Below are positions 34,626-43,578 of a stretch of 64,000 bases of DNA, piece after piece; within the stretch, counting starts at the first letter, position 1; each line of letters begins with the position of its first letter. Below the pieces are notes generated by a model. The model was not told where the DNA came from, searched no databases, and was given only the letters and a program-made list of their open reading frames with translations. The stretch comes from Lentisphaerae bacterium ADurb.Bin242 (GTDB lineage Bacteria > Verrucomicrobiota > Lentisphaeria > Victivallales > UBA1829), in assembly GCA_002069785.1 (NCBI GenBank), contig MWCA01000001.1:173668-237667 (forward strand), in the 5' to 3' direction. Position numbers and translations under genes: made by a program.

Positions 34626-36770
34626 ATGAGAGAGGAAAAGAATTACGATTTTCTGAAACGGATGCGCGAAGTTCATAAAGCGGACCGCCGGGACCCGGGT
34701 TTGAAGCCTTCGGAGGGGGAAGTGGAGATCGATTCCTCCTGGCGGATCGTCATCGGGTCCGGCGCCTCGAAACTGGTGCGTCACGCGGCTTCCGACTTTC
34801 AGGATTATCTCTTCAAAAGCATGAATGTTTCCATCCGGATCGAGCCCGCTTCCGAACTCAAAAAAGCGCCGAAAACCCTTCTGCTGGCGACGGCGGAGGA
34901 GTATCCGGGAATTCCGGTTGAGACGCCCCGGAAACAGGGGGCCTTCGTGCTGGAGGCGTCCGCGGACGGCGTCCTGATCTGCGGCGCGGAGGAGCGCGGG
35001 GTGTTTTACGGCTCGATCCATCTGGAGGATCGGATGAATCTCCGCGAGGCGCCGTTCCTGAAGAACGCGTTTTATCTCCGCGAACCGCTCACGCGCATGC
35101 GCAGCGTCCATTCCGGTTCGGGGATCGACGACTTCCCGGACTGGCAGCTGGATGCGATCGTCCACGCGGGCTTCAACGCGATCGACGTCTTCACGGAGGA
35201 CATCGACACCACCACGCGCGGCTACTGCAACATCAACGACCTCATCGACCGCGCCGCCCATTACGGCATCGACGTGGTTCTTTACAACTACATCCGCTGC
35301 TACAAGCATCCGGACGACAAGGACGCCGAGGAGTTTTTCGACAACATCTACGGCAGCCTCATCCGTTACTATCCCAAAGCCAGGGCGCTCAGCCTGGTCG
35401 GCGAATCCCTCGAGTTCCCCAGCAAGGACCCCGCGACCTCCGGAAAAAGATGGCGGGAGAGTGTGGTGGACGGCATTCCGGATGTCCGCCCGAGTCCGGG
35501 CTGGTATCCCTGCTGCGACTATCCCGCGTTCCTGAGCCGCATCCGCGACGCGGTCCACAAGGTCAATCCGGAGGTGGAAATCATTTTCAGCACCTACAAC
35601 TGGGGCTGGGCGCCGCTCGAAACCCGCGTCAATTTCCTGAAAAATTTTCCCAAAGGCATCACCCTCCAGATCACCTACGAAATTTTCAAGCAGCACCGGA
35701 TCGGCGACCTCAAATGTCCGGTGATGGATTACACCATTTCCGCCGCCGATCCCGGCTACTACTTCACCAGCGAGGCGGAGAACGCCGCCGCGCTCGGGAT
35801 CGAGAGAATCCGCGTGACCAGCAATCTCGCGGGAACCACCTGGGACTTCGGCGCCGCGCCCTACGTTCCGGTTCCCCAGCGCTGGATCCGCCGGATGCTC
35901 ACGCTCAAACATTACCTCAAGACCTGCGGCGTCACGAGCTTCTACGAAAACCATCATTACGGCTGGTGGCCCAACCCCTGCATCGACCTTGCCAAAGAGA
36001 TATTCTCCTCCAACGCCGCGGACGACATGGATGTCTTCCTGAAACGCATCGCGGTCCGCGATTTCGGGGCGGAAGCGGCCCCGGAAGTGGTCGAAACGTG
36101 GGCGCTCTGGAGCAAGGCCATGGACCATTACGTGGCCTCGAACGAAGACCAGTACGGACCGTGGCGCACGGGGCCGTCGTATCCGTTCATTTTCCAGCCG
36201 AACATCTCCCGCACGATGTCCAGCAAGGACATGCAGTTCCCGACCGTCCCGCACGCTCATTTCGGCTATAAGATCATCAAGACCCTCTACATGCCGTACG
36301 AGAACGAAAACCAGTCGCCCGGCCCGCTGCGTTTCCCGCAGGAGATCGTGGAACTGGAAAAGATGCTCGCGATCTGGAACGAGGGACTTTCCCGGCTCGA
36401 ATCCGCGCTGAAACTCATGCCGGAGAAAAAGCGTCCCGACGGCGAACGCCTTTTCGCCCTCGGCAAATTCATGCGCAATTCCGTGAAAACGACGCTCTCC
36501 ATGAAACGCTGGTGGCTGCTCAACACGCAGCTTCAGGCCGCGTCCGGCCGGGAGGCCATGCTGGAGCTGCTGGACAAAATCCGGGCGCTTGCCATGGAGG
36601 AGATCGGGAACGTCAAGGACACCTTCGCGTGTGTGCGTGTGGATTCCCGGATCGGCTGGGAGCCCTCGATGGAATATGTCTGCGACGAATGGCATCTCGA
36701 CTGGAAGCTGCGCCAGATGGACAGCATGCTCCTCGAACTCGAAAACTACCGCCGGATGATCCTGCTTTAA
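34626..36770 (+). CDS. Cytoplasmic hexosaminidase/alpha-glucuronidase-like glycoside hydrolase
   Basis: Starting at 34626 behind AGGGAGAG, this is 714 residues without a signal peptide; the longer open frame upstream overlaps the HNH gene and is not used. The N-terminal domain (about 30-140: WRIVIGSGASKLVRHAASDFQDYL, LLLATAEEYPG, GVFYGSIHLEDRM) is the alpha/beta domain that precedes catalytic barrels of GH20, GH67 and GH84 enzymes. The barrel (about 150-470) includes LDAIVHAGFNAIDVFTEDID, SLVGESLEFPS and IIFSTYNWGWAP. A helical C-terminal region follows. The family cannot be fixed, and the substrate is probably a uronic acid or amino sugar. Confidence 0.75.
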   Translation: MREEKNYDFLKRMREVHKADRRDPGLKPSEGEVEIDSSWRIVIGSGASKLVRHAASDFQDYLFKSMNVSIRIEPASELKKAPKTLLLATAEEYPGIPVETPRKQGAFVLEASADGVLICGAEERGVFYGSIHLEDRMNLREAPFLKNAFYLREPLTRMRSVHSGSGIDDFPDWQLDAIVHAGFNAIDVFTEDIDTTTRGYCNINDLIDRAAHYGIDVVLYNYIRCYKHPDDKDAEEFFDNIYGSLIRYYPKARALSLVGESLEFPSKDPATSGKRWRESVVDGIPDVRPSPGWYPCCDYPAFLSRIRDAVHKVNPEVEIIFSTYNWGWAPLETRVNFLKNFPKGITLQITYEIFKQHRIGDLKCPVMDYTISAADPGYYFTSEAENAAALGIERIRVTSNLAGTTWDFGAAPYVPVPQRWIRRMLTLKHYLKTCGVTSFYENHHYGWWPNPCIDLAKEIFSSNAADDMDVFLKRIAVRDFGAEAAPEVVETWALWSKAMDHYVASNEDQYGPWRTGPSYPFIFQPNISRTMSSKDMQFPTVPHAHFGYKIIKTLYMPYENENQSPGPLRFPQEIVELEKMLAIWNEGLSRLESALKLMPEKKRPDGERLFALGKFMRNSVKTTLSMKRWWLLNTQLQAASGREAMLELLDKIRALAMEEIGNVKDTFACVRVDSRIGWEPSMEYVCDEWHLDWKLRQMDSMLLELENYRRMILL

Positions 36771-36821
36771 GGGACAAAACATCCGGATGAAACCATAATT
36801 TCATATTCTGGAGGAAATGAA

Positions 36822-39059
36822 ATGAAACATTCCCCGGCATTCTTGTTTGTACTCCTTTTCCCGCTGTTTTCCTTTTCGGCGGAAAAACTGTATCTGAACC
36901 CGTCCTCGGAATGCGGCGTCTTCACCACGACCAGAGGGGAATGGGCGACTTCGACAGAGTCCGAAGTCAAGCTCGGATACGATGCGGATTATCTGTATGT
37001 GGACGCGTTCTGCAAGGCGGCGCCGGGTTCTTCCCTTGCGGTCGCCGGGAAGAAGGACGACGACCTTTCCATTTTCAGCGGAGAGGTTTTCGAGTTCCAG
37101 ATTGCCCCTCCGAAACAGGACGGGACGTATTATCATCTGGCGATCAGTCCCTCCGGATACCTCTATTCCGCCAGAAAGCGCGACACACAGTGGAATCCGA
37201 AAGGCCTGATCCGTTCCACGAAAACCAGCGGCGATGAATGGAAATTCCATTTGGCCGTTCCCTTCCTGGCCCTCGGGGAAAACGCGCCCGCCAAAGGCGA
37301 CGTCTGGAAGATCAACCTGGCCCGGACGACGGTCATCCCCGGAAAAGGGACCGAGTCTTCCAGTCTTTCCGGCGCGAGCGACTTCCATGACGTGAAGCAG
37401 TATGCCGACGTTGTTTTCGGCGTGAAGCCCCCCGTGCCTCCCCTCTTCCTCCGCGGCGTTTCCTTTTCCGCCGACGGTTATTCCTTCCGGTTCGACGCCC
37501 CGGCACTTCTCCCGAAGCTGAAAGCGGAACTTGTTCTGGACGGAAAAACGGTCTTTTCGGAAGTCGTTCCGGTCCGGAACGGGGAACTGGTCTTTTCCGG
37601 CGCCCTGAAAAAAGAGTATCTGCCCCTCAAGGCGATTCTGTCGGCCCGTGTGGTTCTCCGGAACCCGGAGACGGGCGCGGAGCTTTTCCGCAAGGACAGT
37701 CTGGTCAACCTCAGCGGGCTCGATATGCTTCAGCTGGACCGTTATTATTATACACCGCAGGACAAAAAGATCCGGTATAAACAGTTCTTCACCGGCGAAA
37801 AAGTCACGCTGCGGATTCGGAAGGACGGCCGGGTCCGCACCATTCCGGGGATAGGCGCCGAAGGAGCGATCCATTTTGTCGGTCCCGAACCCGGAAAAAA
37901 AGCCCCTCCGGCTCTCTCTCCCGGACGGTATGTGCTGGAAGTGACTGCGGGAGATACCCGCACCTCCCGCGTATTCTTTATTCTGGACAAGCCACCCGTG
38001 CCCCTGGAAATTCCGGACAACGCGCAGTTGAAGATCACGGACAAAGGGCTTGCACTGGGAGGCGCGCCCGTTTATCTGATCGGAATCTCCGGCACTCCGA
38101 AAGCCTTTCTCCAGTTCACGCCCGCGTTCAATCTGGCTTACGCCAAATTCGGCAATCAGAAAAACGCGGTGGTCCTGGGCGGACTTCCGGGGGCGCCCCT
38201 CATCCGGAAGCCGTTTACCGGAATCGACTATCCGCCATGGGATCAGCACCGGAAGAAAATCGATGCGTATCTCACCGCTCAGGACCCGGCGAAGCCGATC
38301 CTCCACCGCATCGCCTATGAGGCCCAGATTCCCGCGGTATGGAAACAGCCCGACGGAACTCTCGTTCCCCGGGATACGGACGAACTGATGGCCCGGATTT
38401 ATGCGCATGCGAAGAAAGCCGCGCCCGGCCTGATCTACACCATCCAGACGGACAATGCTTCCAAGATAGAGGCTCTTTCCAAATCCTGCGACGTCTTTGA
38501 GGTGGCCTTCTACTCTTCCAGCTATGCGCAGAACATGGTGCCGCGGCTTCGGGCGGACATGGAAAAGGTTGTCGAATCGGTTCCCCGCGGGAAGCCTGTG
38601 ATCTTCTGGCTCGGGGGCACCATTCCGAACGCGACCTGCCGTCTGGCGGAGGAACTCCGCTGCGGGGTCTACCTGTCGATTGCCCATGGTTTTTCCGGGA
38701 ACATCTTTCACATGGGACACGGCTTTCTCCCGGAAGACCGCTCCCGTGTATGGTCGCTGATCTCCGGAATCCATGCGGAAGTGCAGCGTTTCTATCCCGC
38801 GTTTGCCCGGGGAAAGAATGCCGCCGGATTCGTGCGCAAGGCGCCCGCGGACAGCTTTGTCTGGAAGGCGGTGGATACAGGGGATGACATCCTGCTGCTG
38901 GCGGTCAGCACGGCTTCTTCGGAAAGCATGCTCGAAATGAAAGTGGATGCAAAAAACGTACGTCTGTACGATTCCTCCGTGGAAACGCCTCTTTCCGACG
39001 GTGTATTCCAGGACCTTTTCACGCCGTATGAACCCAAGGTGTTCGTCTTCCGGAAATGA
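36822..39059 (+). CDS. Secreted protein with CBM9-like domain and TIM-barrel-like region
   Basis: This 745-residue protein has a signal peptide (MKHSPAFLFVLLFPLFSFSA). An N-terminal CBM9/DOMON-like domain (about 20-205) follows, with VKLGYDADYLYVDAFCKA, FSGEVFEFQIAPP, WKFHLAVPFLALG and WKINLARTT. Beta-rich domains and a C-terminal barrel-like segment (about 400-700) contain GKPVIFWLGGTIPNATCRLAEE and WSLISGIHAEV. It is probably a glycan-active enzyme, but I see no recognisable catalytic motif. GGAGG precedes the ATG. It follows the 34626 gene by 51 bp and may be co-transcribed. Confidence 0.7.
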   Translation: MKHSPAFLFVLLFPLFSFSAEKLYLNPSSECGVFTTTRGEWATSTESEVKLGYDADYLYVDAFCKAAPGSSLAVAGKKDDDLSIFSGEVFEFQIAPPKQDGTYYHLAISPSGYLYSARKRDTQWNPKGLIRSTKTSGDEWKFHLAVPFLALGENAPAKGDVWKINLARTTVIPGKGTESSSLSGASDFHDVKQYADVVFGVKPPVPPLFLRGVSFSADGYSFRFDAPALLPKLKAELVLDGKTVFSEVVPVRNGELVFSGALKKEYLPLKAILSARVVLRNPETGAELFRKDSLVNLSGLDMLQLDRYYYTPQDKKIRYKQFFTGEKVTLRIRKDGRVRTIPGIGAEGAIHFVGPEPGKKAPPALSPGRYVLEVTAGDTRTSRVFFILDKPPVPLEIPDNAQLKITDKGLALGGAPVYLIGISGTPKAFLQFTPAFNLAYAKFGNQKNAVVLGGLPGAPLIRKPFTGIDYPPWDQHRKKIDAYLTAQDPAKPILHRIAYEAQIPAVWKQPDGTLVPRDTDELMARIYAHAKKAAPGLIYTIQTDNASKIEALSKSCDVFEVAFYSSSYAQNMVPRLRADMEKVVESVPRGKPVIFWLGGTIPNATCRLAEELRCGVYLSIAHGFSGNIFHMGHGFLPEDRSRVWSLISGIHAEVQRFYPAFARGKNAAGFVRKAPADSFVWKAVDTGDDILLLAVSTASSESMLEMKVDAKNVRLYDSSVETPLSDGVFQDLFTPYEPKVFVFRK

Positions 39060-39073
39060 TGTTGCACACGGGA

Positions 39074-40516
39074 TCATGCCGGACTTCCGGCGGGGGCCGG
39101 GACGATTTCGACAGCATCCCGGTCGCAGATGACAAGCGGATAGTCGGTGAGGGGAAGACCGGTCAGCTCAAGCAACGGTCCGGTCTTATGAATACGCAGC
39201 GGATAAACTTCCCCGGTGAGCATTCCGATAAGCACCGGATTCCGGAAAGAATTGGAAAGCTCATCCCGGATCAGCGTCACCCGGATATTGCCGCAGCCGG
39301 CGAACTGAAACTGCGGATCTTCCGGAAGATAATAGGCGAAAAAGGGAGATCCGTTCCGGACAAATGTATATTTCCGGACCGCCAGATCCTGGATGCGGGA
39401 ATGTTTTTCCATGCGTGAAAACGCATCATCGAAGTTGACGGACATGAATAACGGTTCCGGAGCCGTTCCATCCCGGAAAATGGAACACACATTTGCCATT
39501 GCGAAGTAGGCTTTTTTCGGGGTATAGGTCAGACCGTTCAGGATTCCATGCCGTGCGGGGTTTTTCTGCGTGCCGGAACCCACCTGATAGGCCTTTTCCA
39601 TCATATCGGCCGTCTGGAAGTAAGAACTCATTTCAATTCCGCACGACATATCTGTGAAATATCTGCGGAGGAGCCAGACCGCCTGATTCCGCTCGCTTTC
39701 GCGTACATACCGCGGGTGCCAGTACGGGTCCGGCGTCCAGGACGCATACCCGGCTTCTCCCTGCCAGAGTGCGGCATGCCCGCCTCCGTTTCTGTCGAAA
39801 AGCCTTCGGAGAGCCGAAACGGTTTCCGGATAATCGATTTCAGGCTGGATGCAGTAGGGATGAATGCAGAAAAAATCGATCTCGCGCAAAATCCCGGTCC
39901 CGGCAAATTCCAGAAGATAATCGCACATGGAACCCGCGATGCATGCCCCGATTTTCGCGTCGGGAATCTCTTTGCGAATCTCACCGGCTGTGATATGGAT
40001 CAGCCTGGCATACTCTCCGGGAGACGGCGTTTCCGGCTGCCAGAAAGGGGATATATTGGACTCGTTCCAGACCTCGAAATATTGAATTCTCTTCCGGAAA
40101 TGCCGGCTTAAGGCCCGGACATACCTTTGCCATGCCTGGAGGGCTTCTTCCCCGTAGTACAGAGGAACGGCGCCCACCGCCGCTTCGCCGAAAGCCTCCG
40201 GCATATAGAGTTTGTTGCCGAAACCGACGTTGAACCACGGCTGAATCCCTTGTGAGAGCAGTTTTTCCACAATGTCGTCCAGCCATGTAAAATCGTATTG
40301 ATTCTTCACGGGTTCGCAGCGATTCCAGCCGGTCTGACAGCGGGCCCGCTTGATTCCGATGCGTCCCAGTTTCTCATAACAGGGCTCCGGATCGAACACT
40401 TGCCGGTCCAGACATTCAAAACCGATGCTGACCGGAGATTTCCGGATTTCTTTTGACGAATACGTCTTGAGCATTCCCGCTTTTTCATCTTTCCACTCCA
40501 ATTTGTCTGTCATCAT
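39074..40516 (-). CDS. Clan GH-A glycoside hydrolase (GH39-like), cytoplasmic
   Basis: From the ATG at 40514-40516 this is 480 residues, without signal peptide. The barrel shows IQYFEVWNESNISPFW (acid/base in W-N-E), DFFCIHPY, and HAALWQGEAGYASW (likely nucleophile Glu), the clan GH-A arrangement; GH39 xylosidase-like enzymes are closest by eye. A beta domain ends the protein. The ribosome site is not strong (AAAGGA about 13 bases upstream), and a GTG 54 bases earlier is an alternative start. It is transcribed divergently from the AraC gene at 40710, its probable regulator. Confidence 0.78.
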   Translation of the reverse strand: MMTDKLEWKDEKAGMLKTYSSKEIRKSPVSIGFECLDRQVFDPEPCYEKLGRIGIKRARCQTGWNRCEPVKNQYDFTWLDDIVEKLLSQGIQPWFNVGFGNKLYMPEAFGEAAVGAVPLYYGEEALQAWQRYVRALSRHFRKRIQYFEVWNESNISPFWQPETPSPGEYARLIHITAGEIRKEIPDAKIGACIAGSMCDYLLEFAGTGILREIDFFCIHPYCIQPEIDYPETVSALRRLFDRNGGGHAALWQGEAGYASWTPDPYWHPRYVRESERNQAVWLLRRYFTDMSCGIEMSSYFQTADMMEKAYQVGSGTQKNPARHGILNGLTYTPKKAYFAMANVCSIFRDGTAPEPLFMSVNFDDAFSRMEKHSRIQDLAVRKYTFVRNGSPFFAYYLPEDPQFQFAGCGNIRVTLIRDELSNSFRNPVLIGMLTGEVYPLRIHKTGPLLELTGLPLTDYPLVICDRDAVEIVPAPAGSPA

Positions 40517-40632
40517 AAGAGTACGCCATCCTTTCTTTTCTCGGGCCCGGGATTCTCTCTGGAGTTTCACCGGTTTTCTGTTTCATGACAAGGAAAATGT
40601 ATCGTTCTTCACTCTCTTCCGCCATTCTGTTT

Positions 40633-40682
40633 TTGACAAATCAATGGTGTTTTTTTGACATTCCGGAAAGAGAATGTATATT
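40633..40682 (+). promoter_or_regulatory. Promoter of the AraC gene at 40710, with duplicated -35
   Basis: TTGACA (40655-40660), 16 bases, TATATT (40677-40682). A second TTTTTGACA ends at 40638, exactly 22 bp upstream of the first, giving a two-turn direct repeat that could be an extra regulator site in this divergent region. Confidence 0.7.
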
Positions 40683-40709
40683 TCCGGGAACGAGAAAAAG
40701 GATGAATCT

Positions 40710-41555
40710 ATGACGCTGATACCGATCTGGCTGAACACGGTCCGGCGCGAAACCGGACTGGTTCCTTTTGTACGTTCATTCGGATATTCTTCCGAGTGTG
40801 TCCAGTCTCCCGAAAGCCGATCCGAATCTCTCCAGTTCTGTTTCCGTTTCAGCGGGGATGCCCGGATGGATGTTCAGGAGATCGATGGCCGTTTTCATCA
40901 GGCGCGTTTTCCGCATTTTTTTGTCAAGCGTCCCGGAGAGAGGATGCGTTCGGATTCCTGCCGGATGCTGGACACCTTTTATTTCACGTATGCCCCGCAG
41001 GCACTGGATTTTTTTGAGAAAAGGGGCTTGCGGAAAGATATTGTCATGTGCGAAATGAGTTTTTCTCCCGAAATGATCTCGCTGATCCGGAAAATCCGGA
41101 GTTATTCCAGCGCCACCCACGCATTCGGCATCGCAGACCGGATTGACATGCTTTGCTGCCGGCTTCTTCAGGAAACCCTGCTTCGGATCGGGGCGGGAAA
41201 CAGGCAAGGTTCATGCGAAGAAGAAAAAATCCTCAAAATCGCCTCTTATTTCCAGTTGCATTTCTGCGAGGAAATCGACATGGAATCGCTGGTTTCGCGT
41301 TTCGGCTTCTGCCGCAGGACTTTTGTACGTCACTGGAATGCCTGTTTCAATGTCACGCCCGCACAATATGTTGCCCGCCTCAAAATTCACGAAGCAAAAC
41401 GCCTTCTGCGCGAAACCGGCGATCCAATCGCCTCCATCACCGGAAGACTTTGTTTCCGCGATCCTTCTTACTTTGGACGCTTTTTCCGGAGGCATGCGGG
41501 AATGTCTCCGCATCGTTACCGCAGGAGCATTCCGGGAATCCATGGCATGCGTTGA
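40710..41555 (+). CDS. AraC-family transcriptional regulator
   Basis: This 281-residue protein (ATG 40710 behind AAGGATG) has an N-terminal effector region and a C-terminal double HTH (about 175-275): IASYFQLHFCEEIDMESLVSR, FGFCRRTFVRHWNACFNVTPAQYVARLKIHEAKRLL, IASITGRLCFRDPSYFGRFFRRHAGMSPHRYR. It is a paralogue of the regulator at 25880-26734. It most likely controls the divergent GH39-like gene. The gene ends 220 bases before the next unit, which has its own promoter. Confidence 0.9.
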   Translation: MTLIPIWLNTVRRETGLVPFVRSFGYSSECVQSPESRSESLQFCFRFSGDARMDVQEIDGRFHQARFPHFFVKRPGERMRSDSCRMLDTFYFTYAPQALDFFEKRGLRKDIVMCEMSFSPEMISLIRKIRSYSSATHAFGIADRIDMLCCRLLQETLLRIGAGNRQGSCEEEKILKIASYFQLHFCEEIDMESLVSRFGFCRRTFVRHWNACFNVTPAQYVARLKIHEAKRLLRETGDPIASITGRLCFRDPSYFGRFFRRHAGMSPHRYRRSIPGIHGMR

Positions 41556-41703
41556 ATCCGGACGGACGCCTCCCCGTCTCCGAAGAAAAATTTCACGGTG
41601 CAAAAATCCGTTATTGTTTCATACGTCCGATCCGGGATCATGACCTGTTTGCAGCTTTCTGGAAAAATCGGAAAAAATCGATCAAAAAATTTCTGTCGAC
41701 ATC

Positions 41704-41754
41704 TTGACAAAACCGGAAAGACAATATATAATTATGATTATGGAAACGCTTCCA
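41704..41754 (+). promoter_or_regulatory. Consensus promoter with LacI-type operator
   Basis: TTGACA (41704-41709), 17 bases, TATAAT (41727-41732) is a perfect consensus promoter. TGGAAACGCTTCCA (41741-41754), a palindrome with a central CG step typical of LacI-family operators, lies just after the expected start point and before the lacI-type gene. Confidence 0.9.
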
Positions 41755-41774
41755 CATTGTAAAAAAGAGGACTT

Positions 41775-42806
41775 ATGAGCATTACGATCAAGGATATTGC
41801 CACCCATTTCGGGGTGGGGCTCGGGACCGTCTCCCGCGCGGTGAACGGTTCCGGATATGTCCGTGCCGAACTGAAGGCGCGGATTCTCGCGTATGCCCGC
41901 GAACAGAACTGGTGTCCTTCCGCCAGCGCGAAGTCTCTTTCCACGGGAAAAACGCACATCATCGGAGTTCTCGTTCATGGATACGCCTATTATATCTGGA
42001 CCAATCTGATCGAGGAAATCCGGAAAAGGCTGAGCGATACGGAATATTCCATGACGCTCTGTCTCGGACAGGCTTCCAGGGATTTCGATAAGCTCATTGC
42101 CGCCAATGTGGAGGCGGTTCTGGTTCTTTCTCCCTACGCGGCTCTTTATGAAGACATCCGGCGTTTGATCTACCATGGAATTCCGGTGTTCGGGATCATC
42201 GGGTTCGAGCATTTTTTCCCGTCCGCCCATTCCAATCATTACGAGGCCTCTTACCGGGGCACACGGATGCTGATCGAGAACGGACATCGCCGGGTCGGGT
42301 ATCTCGGACTTTACATGAGGGGAAATCCGGGACGGCATTCGCCGAGCACCTGTGTCTACAATGCCATGAAGGGGTACCGGGATGCCATGGCGGAAGCCTG
42401 TCTGGAAGTCCGGGAGAAACGCGATATGATCCCGTTTACCGACTGTTTGCAGAATATCGAGGCAAAGCGCATCATGGAGGAACGGCTCCGGGATCGGACA
42501 CACACCGCTTATTTTGTGTATCCGGTGACGGCGCAGATGTTTTTCTACATTCTCTGCCGGGAAATGAAGGTCCGCATCCCGGAGGATGTTTCCCTGGTCG
42601 GCCTCGAAGGCGATTATTTTGCTCCGGCAATGAATCCGCCGCCGACTCATTTCCTCCATAATTATGAAGAATTCGCCGAGCTTGCAATCGACTTCATCCG
42701 TTCCGGGAAAAATTTTGTTAACCGCCAATATGCTGTGAACTATGTTTTCGTTCCGGGCGAAAGCATCCGTAAAATCCAATATGCCGAACAAGGAGAAAAA
42801 TCATGA
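41775..42806 (+). CDS. LacI-family transcriptional regulator
   Basis: This 343-residue protein has an N-terminal LacI HTH plus hinge helix ([44 protein letters not shown]) and a periplasmic-binding effector domain ([53 protein letters not shown]). AGAGGA precedes the ATG. It should repress its own promoter through the palindrome 20 bases upstream. Its last 4 bases overlap the pseudopilin start (ATGA), so regulator and pseudopilin are translationally coupled, followed by the DUF4838 enzyme gene. Confidence 0.93.
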   Translation: MSITIKDIATHFGVGLGTVSRAVNGSGYVRAELKARILAYAREQNWCPSASAKSLSTGKTHIIGVLVHGYAYYIWTNLIEEIRKRLSDTEYSMTLCLGQASRDFDKLIAANVEAVLVLSPYAALYEDIRRLIYHGIPVFGIIGFEHFFPSAHSNHYEASYRGTRMLIENGHRRVGYLGLYMRGNPGRHSPSTCVYNAMKGYRDAMAEACLEVREKRDMIPFTDCLQNIEAKRIMEERLRDRTHTAYFVYPVTAQMFFYILCREMKVRIPEDVSLVGLEGDYFAPAMNPPPTHFLHNYEEFAELAIDFIRSGKNFVNRQYAVNYVFVPGESIRKIQYAEQGEKS

Positions 42807-43558
42807 AAAGACCGTCCGTATTCACTCTGATCGAGCTTCTCATCGTGGTCGCGATCATCGCGATCCTGGCCGGGATGCTGCTTCCCGCCTTGAATCAGGC
42901 AAGGCTCAAGGCGCAGGCCATCTCCTGCATAAACAACCAGAAACAGATCATTCTGGGCATTCACATGTATTCGAACGAGAACAAAAGCTTGTATCCGTAC
43001 TCCACCTATAACAGCGCGGAGTCCAGCCTTGCGGGAGACCCGGGATGGCTGTATACCATAAGGGCGCATTCCGGCATCACGAATACGAATCGATTCTTCA
43101 CCTGTCCTTCTCTTCCGGTTCCGGGCTCCACTCCCGCCACCGGAACCACTGCATGCAAAGTCACGTATGGGATATTGTCCCATATGGGAGGAAGTCCGAT
43201 TTTTGTTATGCCGTACCGGATTGTTATTTCCAATGCCACTTCCGTCTTCGCATTTATCGACTTCAAGCCGATGAAAAAACCGGGAATGCATCTGCTGGGC
43301 GGCGATTCCCTGGTTGTGAACAACACCACCTGGGGAACCAATCAATATCATCAGATATATCCTTCCAACACGACATACGGGACCTCCAACGCGCATGCGC
43401 GGCATTCCAACCGAATCAACATGATCGCGGCGGATGGACATGTCGAAGCCTGTTCTCCTGGTGAATACAAGCGTCTTCTCGCAGAAGGGGAGACGGCTTA
43501 CGTGAACACTGCCTTGAAAGTCTATAATTTTCAAAAAGCTCTTGTGAACGCACAATAA
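42803..43558 (+). CDS. DUF1559-type pseudopilin
   Basis: This 251-residue protein has a 6-residue leader MKRPSV followed by [36 protein letters not shown], with Val at -1 instead of Gly. The C-terminus has [18 protein letters not shown], the DUF1559 element. AAGGAG lies 10 bases upstream, inside the lacI-type gene. It is the middle gene of a three-gene operon: LacI-type regulator, pseudopilin, secreted DUF4838 enzyme. Confidence 0.9.
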   Translation: MKRPSVFTLIELLIVVAIIAILAGMLLPALNQARLKAQAISCINNQKQIILGIHMYSNENKSLYPYSTYNSAESSLAGDPGWLYTIRAHSGITNTNRFFTCPSLPVPGSTPATGTTACKVTYGILSHMGGSPIFVMPYRIVISNATSVFAFIDFKPMKKPGMHLLGGDSLVVNNTTWGTNQYHQIYPSNTTYGTSNAHARHSNRINMIAADGHVEACSPGEYKRLLAEGETAYVNTALKVYNFQKALVNAQ

Positions 43559-43578
43559 TCATACGGAAAGGTTCTTGA

